Assembly: GCF_028206795.1 (NCBI RefSeq)
Contig: NZ_JAQLFJ010000005.1
Coordinates: 1 to 64,000 of the forward strand
Origin: Collinsella aerofaciens
Lineage (GTDB): Bacteria > Actinomycetota > Coriobacteriia > Coriobacteriales > Coriobacteriaceae
Direction of reading: 5' to 3'
Length of the DNA: 64,000 nt
This document shows, in pieces, positions 51,611 through 60,228 of the stretch. The notes under the pieces were generated by a model. It ran no database searches. It saw only the letters and a list, made by a program, of their open reading frames with translations, and had not been told where the DNA came from. Both the position numbers and the translations under genes were made by a program. Numbering within the stretch: the first letter of the stretch is position 1; the number at the start of each line of letters is the position of its first letter.

Positions 51611-52320
51611 TCATCACCTTCTTTGGCGCTCGGCTCAGCGGCGGTCGAGGAAGCCACGTCAGTATCAACCGCAGCGGAAACATCCTGAGCCTTAGCCGCC
51701 TCCGGCGCCGGACCAACCTGAATATCCCCGCGTGCCCAATCGCCATCGAGCGCACGCGCCACCCAGTGATAGATGGGGATTGTAAAGAAGATCAGCGCGG
51801 CAAAGGAGCCACCAAACAGGAACATCAGCAAAAAGAACAGCAGCCAGCACACGGCCCAATACGGAAACGACTGGAACGGACCTTTCACCGGAGTCGAGCC
51901 AGCTGCGCCGCCACTCGTCACCTGCGCCGTAGCGGCATTGGCGGCCTGCGCGCTCCAGCTTGCCGCTTGCGCCGCCTTGGCGGCGGCATCACTCGCCTGT
52001 GTTGCCGCCTCGGTAGCACGTGCCGCTGCCTCATGGGTACGGGCGCGCTCCGCTGCCTCGGCCTCGCGCTGACGGGCGCGGTCCTCGTTCTCAAACTCGA
52101 TATCGTCCTCGATCTCATCGCTCGGATTAAGGAGCTCATCCAAACTCACACCATAGAGTTTTGCGAGCGAGATCAGGTTCTCGGTATCGGGCGAGCTCTC
52201 CGCACGCTCCCATTTACTGACCGCCTGGCGCGACAGCCCCAGCTTTCGCGCCAGCCCTTCTTGGCTAAAACCCTTGCTGCGACGAAGGTCGGCGAGCCGC
52301 TGCGCAGTTTCTACATTCAT
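51607..52320 (-). CDS. XRE-family regulator with membrane segments
   Basis: A 237-residue protein. The helix-turn-helix lies at the N-terminus: LADLRRSKGFSQEGLARKLG and LSRQAVSKWERAESSPD. An Ala/Glu-rich coiled stretch (about 75-135) leads to two membrane segments (WAVCWLLFFLLMFLFGG, AALIFFTIPIYHWVA). A membrane-bound repressor that senses the envelope through DUF4097 is plausible. The ATG at 52320 has AGGAGG upstream; the frame extends 83 codons further but has no better start. Confidence 0.9.
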   Translation of the reverse strand: MNVETAQRLADLRRSKGFSQEGLARKLGLSRQAVSKWERAESSPDTENLISLAKLYGVSLDELLNPSDEIEDDIEFENEDRARQREAEAAERARTHEAAARATEAATQASDAAAKAAQAASWSAQAANAATAQVTSGGAAGSTPVKGPFQSFPYWAVCWLLFFLLMFLFGGSFAALIFFTIPIYHWVARALDGDWARGDIQVGPAPEAAKAQDVSAAVDTDVASSTAAEPSAKEGDE

Positions 52321-52438
52321 GGTTCCTCCTATGCGATGCCAGCCGTGCCGCCGGACCGTTTTTGTTCTTAAGGCGCCTTGCACAGTTAAAAATCTATCCG
52401 CCACCGCCAAAAGCATGCCACCTATTCTAGTGAGATTT

Positions 52439-52467
52439 TTGACAACCGGCGGTTGCGGGCATATATG
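52439..52467 (+). promoter_or_regulatory. Promoter of the methyltransferase gene
   Basis: TTGACA at 52439-52444, a 17-base spacer and TATATG at 52462-52467, about 120 bases ahead of the GTG start at 52588. It lies in the gap between the divergent XRE and methyltransferase genes. Confidence 0.6.
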
Positions 52468-52587
52468 AGCTGCGGAAATGTGTCCAAACAAAGCAATGAC
52501 CCGCAGCTCGGTTGTCCCCGTTGCGGCGTTAACGGTAGTATGGTCGTACTGTTTATTCCGCACCGCCAACGGAGGGAGTTCCGCGCC

Positions 52588-53460
52588 GTGAACCGCGATT
52601 TCGCCTCATCGCTCATTCAGCTCAACAATACGTTCTATCGCGAGCACTCCGCCTCCTTCTCCGATACGCGCCAGGCACCGTGGCCCGGCTGGGTACGCAC
52701 CATGGACATAGCGCTCGAGCAGCTCGACGTCGCCACGATCGAGCATCCCGTCCGCGTCTTCGATCTTGCCTGCGGCAACATGCGATTCGAGAACTTTGCC
52801 GCCGGCGGCGCACTTTCCGCCAAGGGCGTCGACGGCGCAAACCCCTCGGCAGACGCCAGTTGCCCGTTTGAGTTCTATGGTGTTGACTCGTGTCAGGATT
52901 TGGCTATCGATGCGCACGGTCACGCCCTGCGCATTCCCAACCTGCACTTCCAGGAACTCGACGTACTCGATGCCCTCATGAAGCTCAACCCCGCCGAGAC
53001 ACCCGACGTGCTTTTCGACGCCCCGCTCGCCGACATCTCGGTCTGCTTTGGCTTTATGCACCACGTGCCGTCGTGCGAGTACCGCGTACGCGTGCTCGAC
53101 GCCCTGGTGCGCCAGACGCGCCCAGGCGGCATCATCGCCATCAGCTTTTGGGAGTTTATGAACGACGAGCGCATGGCGCGCAAGGCCGTTCGCGCCGAAG
53201 CCCGCGCCGAGCTCACCCCGCCGTTTGAAAGTTACGATTCCGCGCAGTTTGAAGCCGGCGACCACCTCATTGGCTGGCAAAACGACCGCCACGCCTACCG
53301 CTATTGCCATCACTTTGACGATCAGCAGATCACCGACCTGGTGCGCGGCGTGCGCACATTCTACAAGAGCGGCGAGGTCCCCGTGCGCGAGCTTGAGCGC
53401 TTCCATGCCGACGGTCGCAGCGGCGAGCTCAACCGTTACGTGATTCTCAAGCGCCTGTAG
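52588..53460 (+). CDS. Class I SAM-dependent methyltransferase
   Basis: A 290-residue protein with the class I methyltransferase motifs: VRVFDLACGNMRFENF (motif I), YGVDSCQDL (acidic residue), ISVCFGFMHHVPS and TRPGGIIAISFWEF. The order and the FMHHV segment recall the Trm9 group of wobble-uridine methyltransferases, which would fit the nearby elp3; this is only suggestive. The GTG at 52588 is chosen for GGAGGGAG; an upstream start would add 45 residues with no similarity. Confidence 0.8.
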   Translation: MNRDFASSLIQLNNTFYREHSASFSDTRQAPWPGWVRTMDIALEQLDVATIEHPVRVFDLACGNMRFENFAAGGALSAKGVDGANPSADASCPFEFYGVDSCQDLAIDAHGHALRIPNLHFQELDVLDALMKLNPAETPDVLFDAPLADISVCFGFMHHVPSCEYRVRVLDALVRQTRPGGIIAISFWEFMNDERMARKAVRAEARAELTPPFESYDSAQFEAGDHLIGWQNDRHAYRYCHHFDDQQITDLVRGVRTFYKSGEVPVRELERFHADGRSGELNRYVILKRL

Positions 53461-53578
53461 GCATCGGCGACTTGCCGCCGAGCCGCACCGCAACTTTCGG
53501 GCAAGCTATGCCCCACCCTTTTCAACCCATTGATGGAACGTGCTGCCATGCGTTCCATACTCATGATCAAGGAGCCTC

Positions 53579-54418
53579 ATGGGAGCCGTCCACGTTCGCA
53601 CGCCTAAGAACTTTGTGCTCGAGGAGCGCCTGGAGCGCTACGCCGATGCGATTGAGACGAACCCCGAGGCCTATGCCGGAGATTGGCGCGAGGCTTGCGC
53701 GCCAGTTGGCAGCAAGCCCTTCGAACACCTTCACCTGGATCTTGGCTGTGGCAAGGGAACGTACCTTGTAGAGCGCGCGGCCCACGAGCCAAACACCCTC
53801 TTTATCGGTATGGACCAGGAGCCCATCTGCATCGCCTATGCCGCACAGAAAATCTGCGAGCAGGAGCTGTCCAACGCACTCGTCCTGCCCCGAGGCGCCG
53901 CATCGCTGCCGCAGCTGTTTGCCGCAGGCGAGCTCGATGCCATTACCATTAACTTTCCCACGCCGCAGCCCAAGGCCAAGTACGCCAAAAAACGACTCGT
54001 CCATGTCGACCATCTGATGCTCTACCGCCCGCTCTTTTCAGCCGGCGCCACCGTCACACTGCGAACCGACAGTAAGCCATTGCGCGACTACGCCCTGGGG
54101 CAGTTTGCCGCGGCCGGCTACGACACGCTTTGGGTAAGCGACGACGTCCGCCGCGACCATCCCGAGCATCCCGAGACCGAGTACGAATGCCGCACGCGCG
54201 AGATGGGTGCCGTCGTCTATGGCATTTGCGCCACACCCGGCGCGCAGCCCAGCAATGAACAGCTCGCGGCGGGCCGCGCGCAGGAGCAAAGCCTTGCCTG
54301 CTACCTGCCCGAAAACCTCGATGAGCTCACCTATGTACCTCTGGGCATGGAAGAGGCCGTCGAGAACTTTAGAAACCGCGCCCGCAAAGGCAAGAAGCGC
54401 CTGCCGCAAGAGTCCTAG
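53579..54418 (+). CDS. trmB: tRNA (guanine46-N7)-methyltransferase
   Basis: A 279-residue TrmB. DLGCGKGTYLVERA (motif I), IGMDQEPICIAYAA, ITINFPTPQPKAKYAKKRLV and TDSKPLRDYALGQF are the family signature, with the LxFPDPxxKxxHxKRR element here as NFPTPQPKAKYAKKRL. The last 70 residues (from about 205) exceed the usual E. coli-type length and are not recognised. AAGGAG precedes the ATG at 53579. It lies in tandem behind the class I methyltransferase. Confidence 0.9.
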   Translation: MGAVHVRTPKNFVLEERLERYADAIETNPEAYAGDWREACAPVGSKPFEHLHLDLGCGKGTYLVERAAHEPNTLFIGMDQEPICIAYAAQKICEQELSNALVLPRGAASLPQLFAAGELDAITINFPTPQPKAKYAKKRLVHVDHLMLYRPLFSAGATVTLRTDSKPLRDYALGQFAAAGYDTLWVSDDVRRDHPEHPETEYECRTREMGAVVYGICATPGAQPSNEQLAAGRAQEQSLACYLPENLDELTYVPLGMEEAVENFRNRARKGKKRLPQES

Positions 54419-54485
54419 GGGCTTCTGATGGTCGCGGCGTCGGCAAACAAGCGCAAATTGGCGCCAGCGAACGGCCCTCAAACCT

Positions 54486-54604
54486 AAGTGAGTAGACTTT
54501 TTTGCAATAGCCAGGCACAGCCCGCATAGCGAAACATAAAACCGCAGGTAGAACCCTTGCGCAAAAGTCATGTGCTCGCAATATCGCAAAAAGTCTACTC
54601 ACTT
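54486..54604. repeat. Inverted-repeat element of 119 bases
   Basis: Near-perfect arms: AAGTGAGTAGACTTTTTTGC at 54486-54505, and its complement with one T fewer at 54586-54604. They are separated by about 80 bases without coding sequence, and the next four bases also nearly match. The arms and length are those of a MITE-like repeat or long hairpin. The rest of the gap between trmB and the helicase gene (54419-54727) shows nothing recognisable beyond this. Confidence 0.6.
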
Positions 54605-54727
54605 GGCTAGCGACTACACTAAACGGCTGGGCAGAACGCCCATTTCCTGCATTTTCTTGCCTGCGAACGCATCGATGCGACGCTACGCCATAATAGTTGG
54701 CGGACAATCGCGAGAGAAAGCAAACAC

Positions 54728-57409
54728 ATGGCACAGACCACGACAGATATCGCCGCCAGCACCGTCCCCGGTGCCGGAGCCGCCAGTTCATTCTCGGGCG
54801 GCACGGGAACCGAAGCCGAATTCGGCTCACTCGGTGCGCTCTCCCCCACCTGGTGGGAGCCCGAGGACGGCAGCGAGCCCGAACCGTGGCTCACGCCCGA
54901 CCAGGCCTTCGAGCGCTTCTTTGAATGGACGAGCGATCGCGGTATTGAGCTGTGGGACCACCAGGAAGAGGCCCTCATGGATCTAGCCGCCGGCGATCAC
55001 GTCATTCTGGGCACGCCGACCGGATCGGGCAAGTCGCTTGTCGCGCTGGGCATGCTCTTTATGGGCATGGCACAGGGCAAACGCTGCTATTACACGGCCC
55101 CCATCAAGGCTCTGGTCAGCGAGAAGTTTTTCGACCTTGTGCAGGTGCTCGGCCGCGATAACGTCGGTATGATCACCGGCGACACGCATATCAACACCAA
55201 GGCGCCCGTCATCTGCTGTACGGCAGAAATCCTCGCCAACGACGCACTACGCGAGGGCGAAGATGCCGATGTTGGCTGCGTCGCCATGGACGAGTTCCAC
55301 TACTTTGCCGACCCCGATCGCGGTTGGGCCTGGCAGGTGCCGCTGCTCACCCTGCCTCACACGCAATTCATGCTCATGAGCGCCACGCTCGGCGATGTCA
55401 CTGCCATCGCCGCCTCACTCGAGGAGCACACCGGCGCTGCTTGCGACTTGGTCGTCGACGCCCCGCGTCCTGTTCCGCTGAGTTACGACTATGTGACGAC
55501 CTCCCTCGAGGGCACGGTCGAGCTCGCCATGCGCCGCGACGAGGCCCCACTCTATATCGTGCACTTTAGCCAGGATGCCGCACTTGCGACGGCACAGTCG
55601 CTCGCCAATTTTGGCATTGCCAACAAGGAGCAGCGCGAGGCCATCAAGGAGGCGGCCAAGGGCACGAGCTTCTCGACGGCCTTCGGCAAAATCCTCAAGC
55701 GCTTGCTCGGATGCGGCGTCGGCGTGCACCATGCTGGCATGTTGCCGCGCTACCGCCTGCTGGTCGAGCGCTTGGCGCAGCAGGGCCTGCTACCCGTCAT
55801 CTGCGGCACCGATACGCTCGGCGTCGGTATCAACGTGCCCATCCACACCGTGGTGCTCACCGCGCTCACCAAGTTCGATGGCTATAAGATGCGTCGTCTG
55901 CGCGCCCGCGAGTTCCATCAGATTGCCGGTCGTGCCGGCCGCTCGGGCTTCGATACCGAGGGCATGGTCATCGCCGAGGCACCCGAGCACGAGATCGAGA
56001 ATGCCAAGCTTATGGCCAAGGCGGGCGACGACCCCAAAAAGCTCCGCAAGATTAAAAAAAAGAAGGCCCCCGAGGGCTTTGTCACCTGGAACAAGCAGAC
56101 GTTCGAGCGCCTGATCGAGACGCAGCCCGAGACACTCAAGCCGCGCCTGCGCATCACGCACTCCATGGTGATTAGCGTGGTCGAGCAGGGTGGCGATGCC
56201 CGAGCCCGCGTACACGACCTCATCGAGACGAGCCTGCAGACCCCCGAGGAAAAGGCTAAGCTCGAGGTTCGTGCCGACGAGATCTTCGCCACGCTCATCG
56301 ATTCCGGCGTCGTCGTGCGCACCGAGGTGCCGCCCGCACCCGACGCTCCGGCTGACGCCGCGCCGGACATCGACTACGCACTGACGGTCGACCTGCCCGA
56401 GGACTTTGCGCTCGACCAGCCGCTCTCGCCGTTTTTGCTTGCCGCGTTGGAGCTGCTCGATCCCGAGAGCGAGACCTATACCATGGACCTGATCTCGATG
56501 GTCGAGGCAACGCTCGAGGATCCCAAGCAGGTGCTGCGCGCTCAGGAGCGCGCAGCGCGCGACCGCGCGATGGCCGAAATGAAGGCTGACGGCGTCGAAT
56601 ATGAGGAACGCCTGGAGCGCATCCAGGATGTCACCTACGAAAAACCGCTCGAGGACTTGCTCGACGCCGCCTTCGACAAGTACTGCCAGGAAGTGCCCTG
56701 GGCAAACGACTACCAGCTCTCTCCCAAAAGCGTCCTGCGCGATATGCTGGAAAGCGCGAGCGATTTTAAGGGTTACATTCAAAAGCTCGGCATCGCCCGT
56801 TCCGAGGGCATTTTGCTGCGTTACCTGGCAGAGGCCTACCGTTCGCTCGACCGCACCGTGCCCATCGAGAAGCGCGACGAGCGTCTGCGCGACATTATCT
56901 CGTGGCTCGGCTTTGTGGTGCGCTCGGTGGACTCGAGCCTGGTGGACGAGTGGGAGAACGCCGGCAACCCGGCAGCCCTCGATGCTGCGCCGCCGCAGGG
57001 CATCGACGAGGTCGTGGCGGACCGCCGCGGCTGCACGCTGTTGGTGCGCAACGCGCTCTTCCGCCGCGTGACCCTTGCCGCCCGCGAGCACGTTCGCGAC
57101 CTGGGCGAGCTCGACGACGACTGGGGCATGAGCGAGATCCGCTGGCAAAAAGCACTCGACGCTTACCACGAGCAGCACGAGGAAATCCTCACCGACGGAG
57201 ATGCCCGCAGCGCCGCGATGTTTTCCATCGACGAGTCCGACGAGAAGACCGCGCACGTATGGCACGTGCACCAGATCTTTGCTGACGAGGATGGCGACCA
57301 CGATTTTGGCATCATGGGCGATGTCGATCTGGACGCCACGCAAGACGGCGGCGAGGTAATCTTCAAGAACTACCGTGTCGGCTTTATCGAGGACCTGCTC
57401 GAGGACTAG
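54728..57409 (+). CDS. Ski2-like DEAD/DEAH helicase with DUF3516
   Basis: An 893-residue superfamily II helicase of actinobacterial type. Motifs: WDHQEEALMDL (Q-like), LGTPTGSGKSLVALG (Walker A), YYTAPIKALVSEKFF, MDEFHYFADPDRGWAWQVPL, FMLMSATLGDV, VHHAGMLPRYR, CGTDTLGVGINVPI and HQIAGRAGRSGFD. The C-terminal half (from about 530) is the DUF3516 extension. Relatives are annotated as RNA helicases (HelY/Mtr4-like); RNA turnover is inferred. The Ser/Gly-rich first 45 residues look flexible. GAGAGAAAG precedes the ATG at 54728. It is followed by a strong terminator. Confidence 0.92.
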   Translation: MAQTTTDIAASTVPGAGAASSFSGGTGTEAEFGSLGALSPTWWEPEDGSEPEPWLTPDQAFERFFEWTSDRGIELWDHQEEALMDLAAGDHVILGTPTGSGKSLVALGMLFMGMAQGKRCYYTAPIKALVSEKFFDLVQVLGRDNVGMITGDTHINTKAPVICCTAEILANDALREGEDADVGCVAMDEFHYFADPDRGWAWQVPLLTLPHTQFMLMSATLGDVTAIAASLEEHTGAACDLVVDAPRPVPLSYDYVTTSLEGTVELAMRRDEAPLYIVHFSQDAALATAQSLANFGIANKEQREAIKEAAKGTSFSTAFGKILKRLLGCGVGVHHAGMLPRYRLLVERLAQQGLLPVICGTDTLGVGINVPIHTVVLTALTKFDGYKMRRLRAREFHQIAGRAGRSGFDTEGMVIAEAPEHEIENAKLMAKAGDDPKKLRKIKKKKAPEGFVTWNKQTFERLIETQPETLKPRLRITHSMVISVVEQGGDARARVHDLIETSLQTPEEKAKLEVRADEIFATLIDSGVVVRTEVPPAPDAPADAAPDIDYALTVDLPEDFALDQPLSPFLLAALELLDPESETYTMDLISMVEATLEDPKQVLRAQERAARDRAMAEMKADGVEYEERLERIQDVTYEKPLEDLLDAAFDKYCQEVPWANDYQLSPKSVLRDMLESASDFKGYIQKLGIARSEGILLRYLAEAYRSLDRTVPIEKRDERLRDIISWLGFVVRSVDSSLVDEWENAGNPAALDAAPPQGIDEVVADRRGCTLLVRNALFRRVTLAAREHVRDLGELDDDWGMSEIRWQKALDAYHEQHEEILTDGDARSAAMFSIDESDEKTAHVWHVHQIFADEDGDHDFGIMGDVDLDATQDGGEVIFKNYRVGFIEDLLED

Positions 57410-57430
57410 CCGGGCGCAATGGGACGAAAC

Positions 57431-57472
57431 AAAGCGGGGTCGCTGGCAACATCGCCAGCGGCCCCGCTTTTT
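57431..57472. terminator. Bidirectional terminator between the helicase and DUF2130 genes
   Basis: A 17-bp stem (AAAGCGGGGTCGCTGGC with GCCAGCGGCCCCGCTTT), a 6-base loop, then TTTTT on the plus side and AAAGCGGGG flanked by A/T on the other. It serves the two convergent genes. Confidence 0.9.
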
Positions 57473-57489
57473 GCGCGATACGCTATCCC

Positions 57490-59247
57490 CTACTCGGCAT
57501 CCTCGACCTCATACGAATCCGCCTCGGCTGGCTCATCGTTCGTCTCTGTCGCGGCCCCGCGCGCCTCGTCAAACGCTGCTTTCATGGTCTTGTTGCCCCA
57601 CGTGAGCTTGCGAATGGTAAGATCGTCGGCTTTCTTGTTGGCAAGGCGCAGATTGTTCTCGGAGGACAGCAACGCCTCCTTGGTTTTCTGCAGATGGCTA
57701 ATCGTCTTGTCGATCTCATCGATTGCCGTTTGGAACTTGCGGCTCGCGATCTCGTAGTTGCGGCCGAAATCGTTCTTGAACTTCTCCATCTTGGCTTCGA
57801 AGTTCGTGACATCGATATTCTGCTGCTTGTACTCCGCCAGCTCCTGCTTATAGCGAAGCGAACCCATGGCGGCATTGCGTAGCAGCGTAATGATGGGAAT
57901 GAAGAACTGCGGGCGGATCACATACATCTTCTCGTAGCGATAGCTCACGTCCACGATTCCCGCGTTGTAAAGCTCGCTCTCGGGCTCGAGCAGCGTGCAG
58001 AGCACCGCGTACTCACAGCCTTTCTGGCGACGATCGTGATCGAGTTTCTTAAAGAAGTCCTCGTTTTTATGCTTGGTCGCGGTCTCGTCGTTCTCGTTTT
58101 TCATCTCGAACATAATCGAAATGACCTCGTTGCCGCTCGCGTCGCGCTCACGGAAAATGAAGTCTCCCTTGGTGCCCTCGGATGCATCGTTATCTTTCTC
58201 GAAGTACGCATTGGGAAACGCCGTCATGCGCAGACGGTTAAACTCGGTCTCGCAGTGCTGCTCGAGCGACTCGCCCACCATCTTGGTGGACAGGCGAACC
58301 TTCATGTCCTTAAGGCGCTCAATCTCTTCATCCTTGTAGCGAATCAGGTCATCGCTCGCGCGCTTGGCCTGCGCAAGCTCGAGCTCGTGTGCCGCCTTGG
58401 CTTGCTCCTCGCGAGAATCGCGCACCGCCAGCTCGCTCGTCAGTTTGGCACGTGCCTCATCGCGCTCTCGCTCCGCCGCGGCGACCGCCTCTGACAGGTT
58501 CATTTTTGCCATCAGTTCCTGCTCGCGCAGCTGGGCACGCAGGCCCTCGGCCTCTTGCTCGGACTGAGCCTTTGCGGCGGAAAACTTCTCTTGCACCTTC
58601 GCGCGATAGTCAGTAAGCGCGCGCTCGGCCTCGCTGCGAGCGGCATCGAGCTCACGCTGCGACTCTGCCGCGGCAGCGGCAAGCGCCATCTCCTGGGCCT
58701 TGTCCGCCGCGGCGATCCTGGCCTGCAGCTCGGCAATCTGAGCGTCGCGCGCGGACAGGTCGTTTTGAGCAGCATTGCGTGCCGCCGCCTCGGCAAGCCT
58801 GGCTTCATCATCTTTGCGCTCCAACTGCGCACGTAAATTGTCGATCTCGCGCTGAAGCTCGGCATTCTCCTTTTGAGCATCGGAACGAGCCTCAACCGCC
58901 GCGCGCTGACTTGCACTCTCGCGCTCTGCGGCAGCGCCTTCGAGCTTGGCGCGCAGCTCGGCAAGCTCAGCGTCGCGCTTGGCAACCTCTTGTGCCAGCT
59001 GCTGAGCTGCAGCGTTCTTCTGCTCGACAAGCTGAGCGTCGCGCTGAGACTCTGCCTTTTGCAAAGCAGCCGTCGAGCGCGAGCGCTCAAGCTCCAGTGC
59101 CTGCTCGCCCTCGCGCTGGACCGCCTTCACGCGCTCATCCAGGTCGCGCGAGAACTCGGCATCGCGCACCTGCTTGACGATATCCGCATAGCCGGACGCA
59201 TCGACCTTAAAAACTTCGCCACAATGCGGGCACTTGATCTCGTTCAT
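57490..59247 (-). CDS. DUF2130 coiled-coil protein with nuclease-like core
   Basis: A 585-residue protein. An N-terminal zinc-binding CPHCGEVF is followed by a very long coiled coil (about 40-320, Ala/Glu/Arg-rich heptads). A C-terminal DUF2130 domain follows. There, [11 protein letters not shown] followed by [11 protein letters not shown] gives a D-x(n)-E-x-K arrangement as in PD-(D/E)XK nucleases, a fold that DUF2130 has been assigned to as far as I know. Nuclease activity is therefore possible but not shown. The ATG at 59247 is preceded by a weak GAGGAGCTGC ribosome binding site. A single gene. Confidence 0.88.
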   Translation of the reverse strand: MNEIKCPHCGEVFKVDASGYADIVKQVRDAEFSRDLDERVKAVQREGEQALELERSRSTAALQKAESQRDAQLVEQKNAAAQQLAQEVAKRDAELAELRAKLEGAAAERESASQRAAVEARSDAQKENAELQREIDNLRAQLERKDDEARLAEAAARNAAQNDLSARDAQIAELQARIAAADKAQEMALAAAAAESQRELDAARSEAERALTDYRAKVQEKFSAAKAQSEQEAEGLRAQLREQELMAKMNLSEAVAAAERERDEARAKLTSELAVRDSREEQAKAAHELELAQAKRASDDLIRYKDEEIERLKDMKVRLSTKMVGESLEQHCETEFNRLRMTAFPNAYFEKDNDASEGTKGDFIFRERDASGNEVISIMFEMKNENDETATKHKNEDFFKKLDHDRRQKGCEYAVLCTLLEPESELYNAGIVDVSYRYEKMYVIRPQFFIPIITLLRNAAMGSLRYKQELAEYKQQNIDVTNFEAKMEKFKNDFGRNYEIASRKFQTAIDEIDKTISHLQKTKEALLSSENNLRLANKKADDLTIRKLTWGNKTMKAAFDEARGAATETNDEPAEADSYEVEDAE

Positions 59248-59305
59248 AGCAGCTCCTCGATGGACGCAAATTTCAACCGCCTACACTCTACCGCGCCGCA
59301 CGGAC

Positions 59306-59340
59306 AAAAAAGGCGCCGCTGCCATAATGGCAACGGCGCC
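59306..59340 (-). terminator. Terminator of the ChbG gene
   Basis: A 13-bp stem (GGCGCCGTTGCCA with TGGCAGCGGCGCC on the minus strand, one wobble) and 3-base loop, followed by six T at 59311-59306. A second inverted repeat, CACCACAAAGG/CCTTTGTGGTG (59346-59376), lies between it and the gene and carries GGGGACAG, the same word as the repeats near 14200. Confidence 0.88.
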
Positions 59341-59386
59341 AGAACCACCACAAAGGCGACTGTCCCCTTTGTGGTGACTTGGGTCC

Positions 59387-60151
59387 TTACAGGTCGCGGT
59401 AGTCGATCAGGCGAAGATCGGATTGAGACTCGAGCCAAGCGCGAAGCTCGGGGTCGATCAGTGCATCGACTTCCTTGGTACGATCGGTCGTGAGCGAGCT
59501 GTTCTCCAGGATAAAACGATCGAGATAACCCGGATGGCACACAAAGACGACCGTCTCGCCGTCCACCATCCCGCGAACCGTCTGCATGATTGCCTCTTTG
59601 GGCTCGTAGCCCGGCTCCATCGAGCGCATCACCATGCGCAGATCAGTATCTCCGCAATGCACCACAGCCGCGGGGTCGAAGCTCGCCTTTTGCTCCTTAA
59701 GGCCCAGCTCCTGAGCAACCGCCGAGATCGCTCGGTTAAGGTTTTTGCTCATGACGGCATGGGCCTCAAAGTAATCGGGCTCGCGGCCCACGATCTCGAC
59801 AAAGCGGTCATGCTGCGCGCGGATCTCGATGCAGGCCTCGTCGAAGTCTATCAACTCCTCGCCGCGCTTAAAATGATCGCGGAAGGTACGGCTGCTATGG
59901 AACTCATCATTCTCGTTGAGCATGCTCGGAATGAGCGCCGGGTCGGCACACGGCTTGCCCAGGCACACGTTGGTATGCTGACCCACCGCAATGCCGGCAT
60001 CCGCCACGAGCGACCAGCCACGCTCGGCCTCGGGCATATTGGGCATAAGTCCCGCCGAGCGCACCAGGCCCTCATTGATACTGCGGGCAATCCCCAGGTT
60101 AACGGCATACGAATAACCGATATCATCGGCACGAATGAGCAATTGCTTCAT
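59387..60151 (-). CDS. ChbG/YdjC-family carbohydrate deacetylase
   Basis: A 254-residue deacetylase of the YdjC/ChbG family. The metal site residues are in LIRADDIGYSYAVN, VGQHTNV and FEAHAVMSKN; the end has FVCHPGYLD. In E. coli ChbG removes an acetyl group from chitobiose-6-phosphate so that it can be hydrolysed. The ATG at 60151 is chosen because GGGGG lies six bases upstream; an ATG at 60163 would add four residues. It follows the PTS gene after a hairpin and may act on its phosphorylated product. Confidence 0.88.
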   Translation of the reverse strand: MKQLLIRADDIGYSYAVNLGIARSINEGLVRSAGLMPNMPEAERGWSLVADAGIAVGQHTNVCLGKPCADPALIPSMLNENDEFHSSRTFRDHFKRGEELIDFDEACIEIRAQHDRFVEIVGREPDYFEAHAVMSKNLNRAISAVAQELGLKEQKASFDPAAVVHCGDTDLRMVMRSMEPGYEPKEAIMQTVRGMVDGETVVFVCHPGYLDRFILENSSLTTDRTKEVDALIDPELRAWLESQSDLRLIDYRDL

Positions 60152-60172
60152 ATTGACCCCCATCTACGGAAA

Positions 60173-60201
60173 GGGACACTTGAAGCGCAGCCAAGTGCCC
60201 C
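60173..60201 (-). repeat. Hairpin between the PTS and ChbG genes
   Basis: GGGGCACTTG and CAAGTGTCCC (minus strand, one mismatch) around a 9-base loop, then TTTCC. It could limit read-through from the PTS gene or be another of the GGGACA-type palindromes. Confidence 0.5.
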
Positions 60202-60228
60202 AGATAATTGTCCTACCGAACGGATGCT

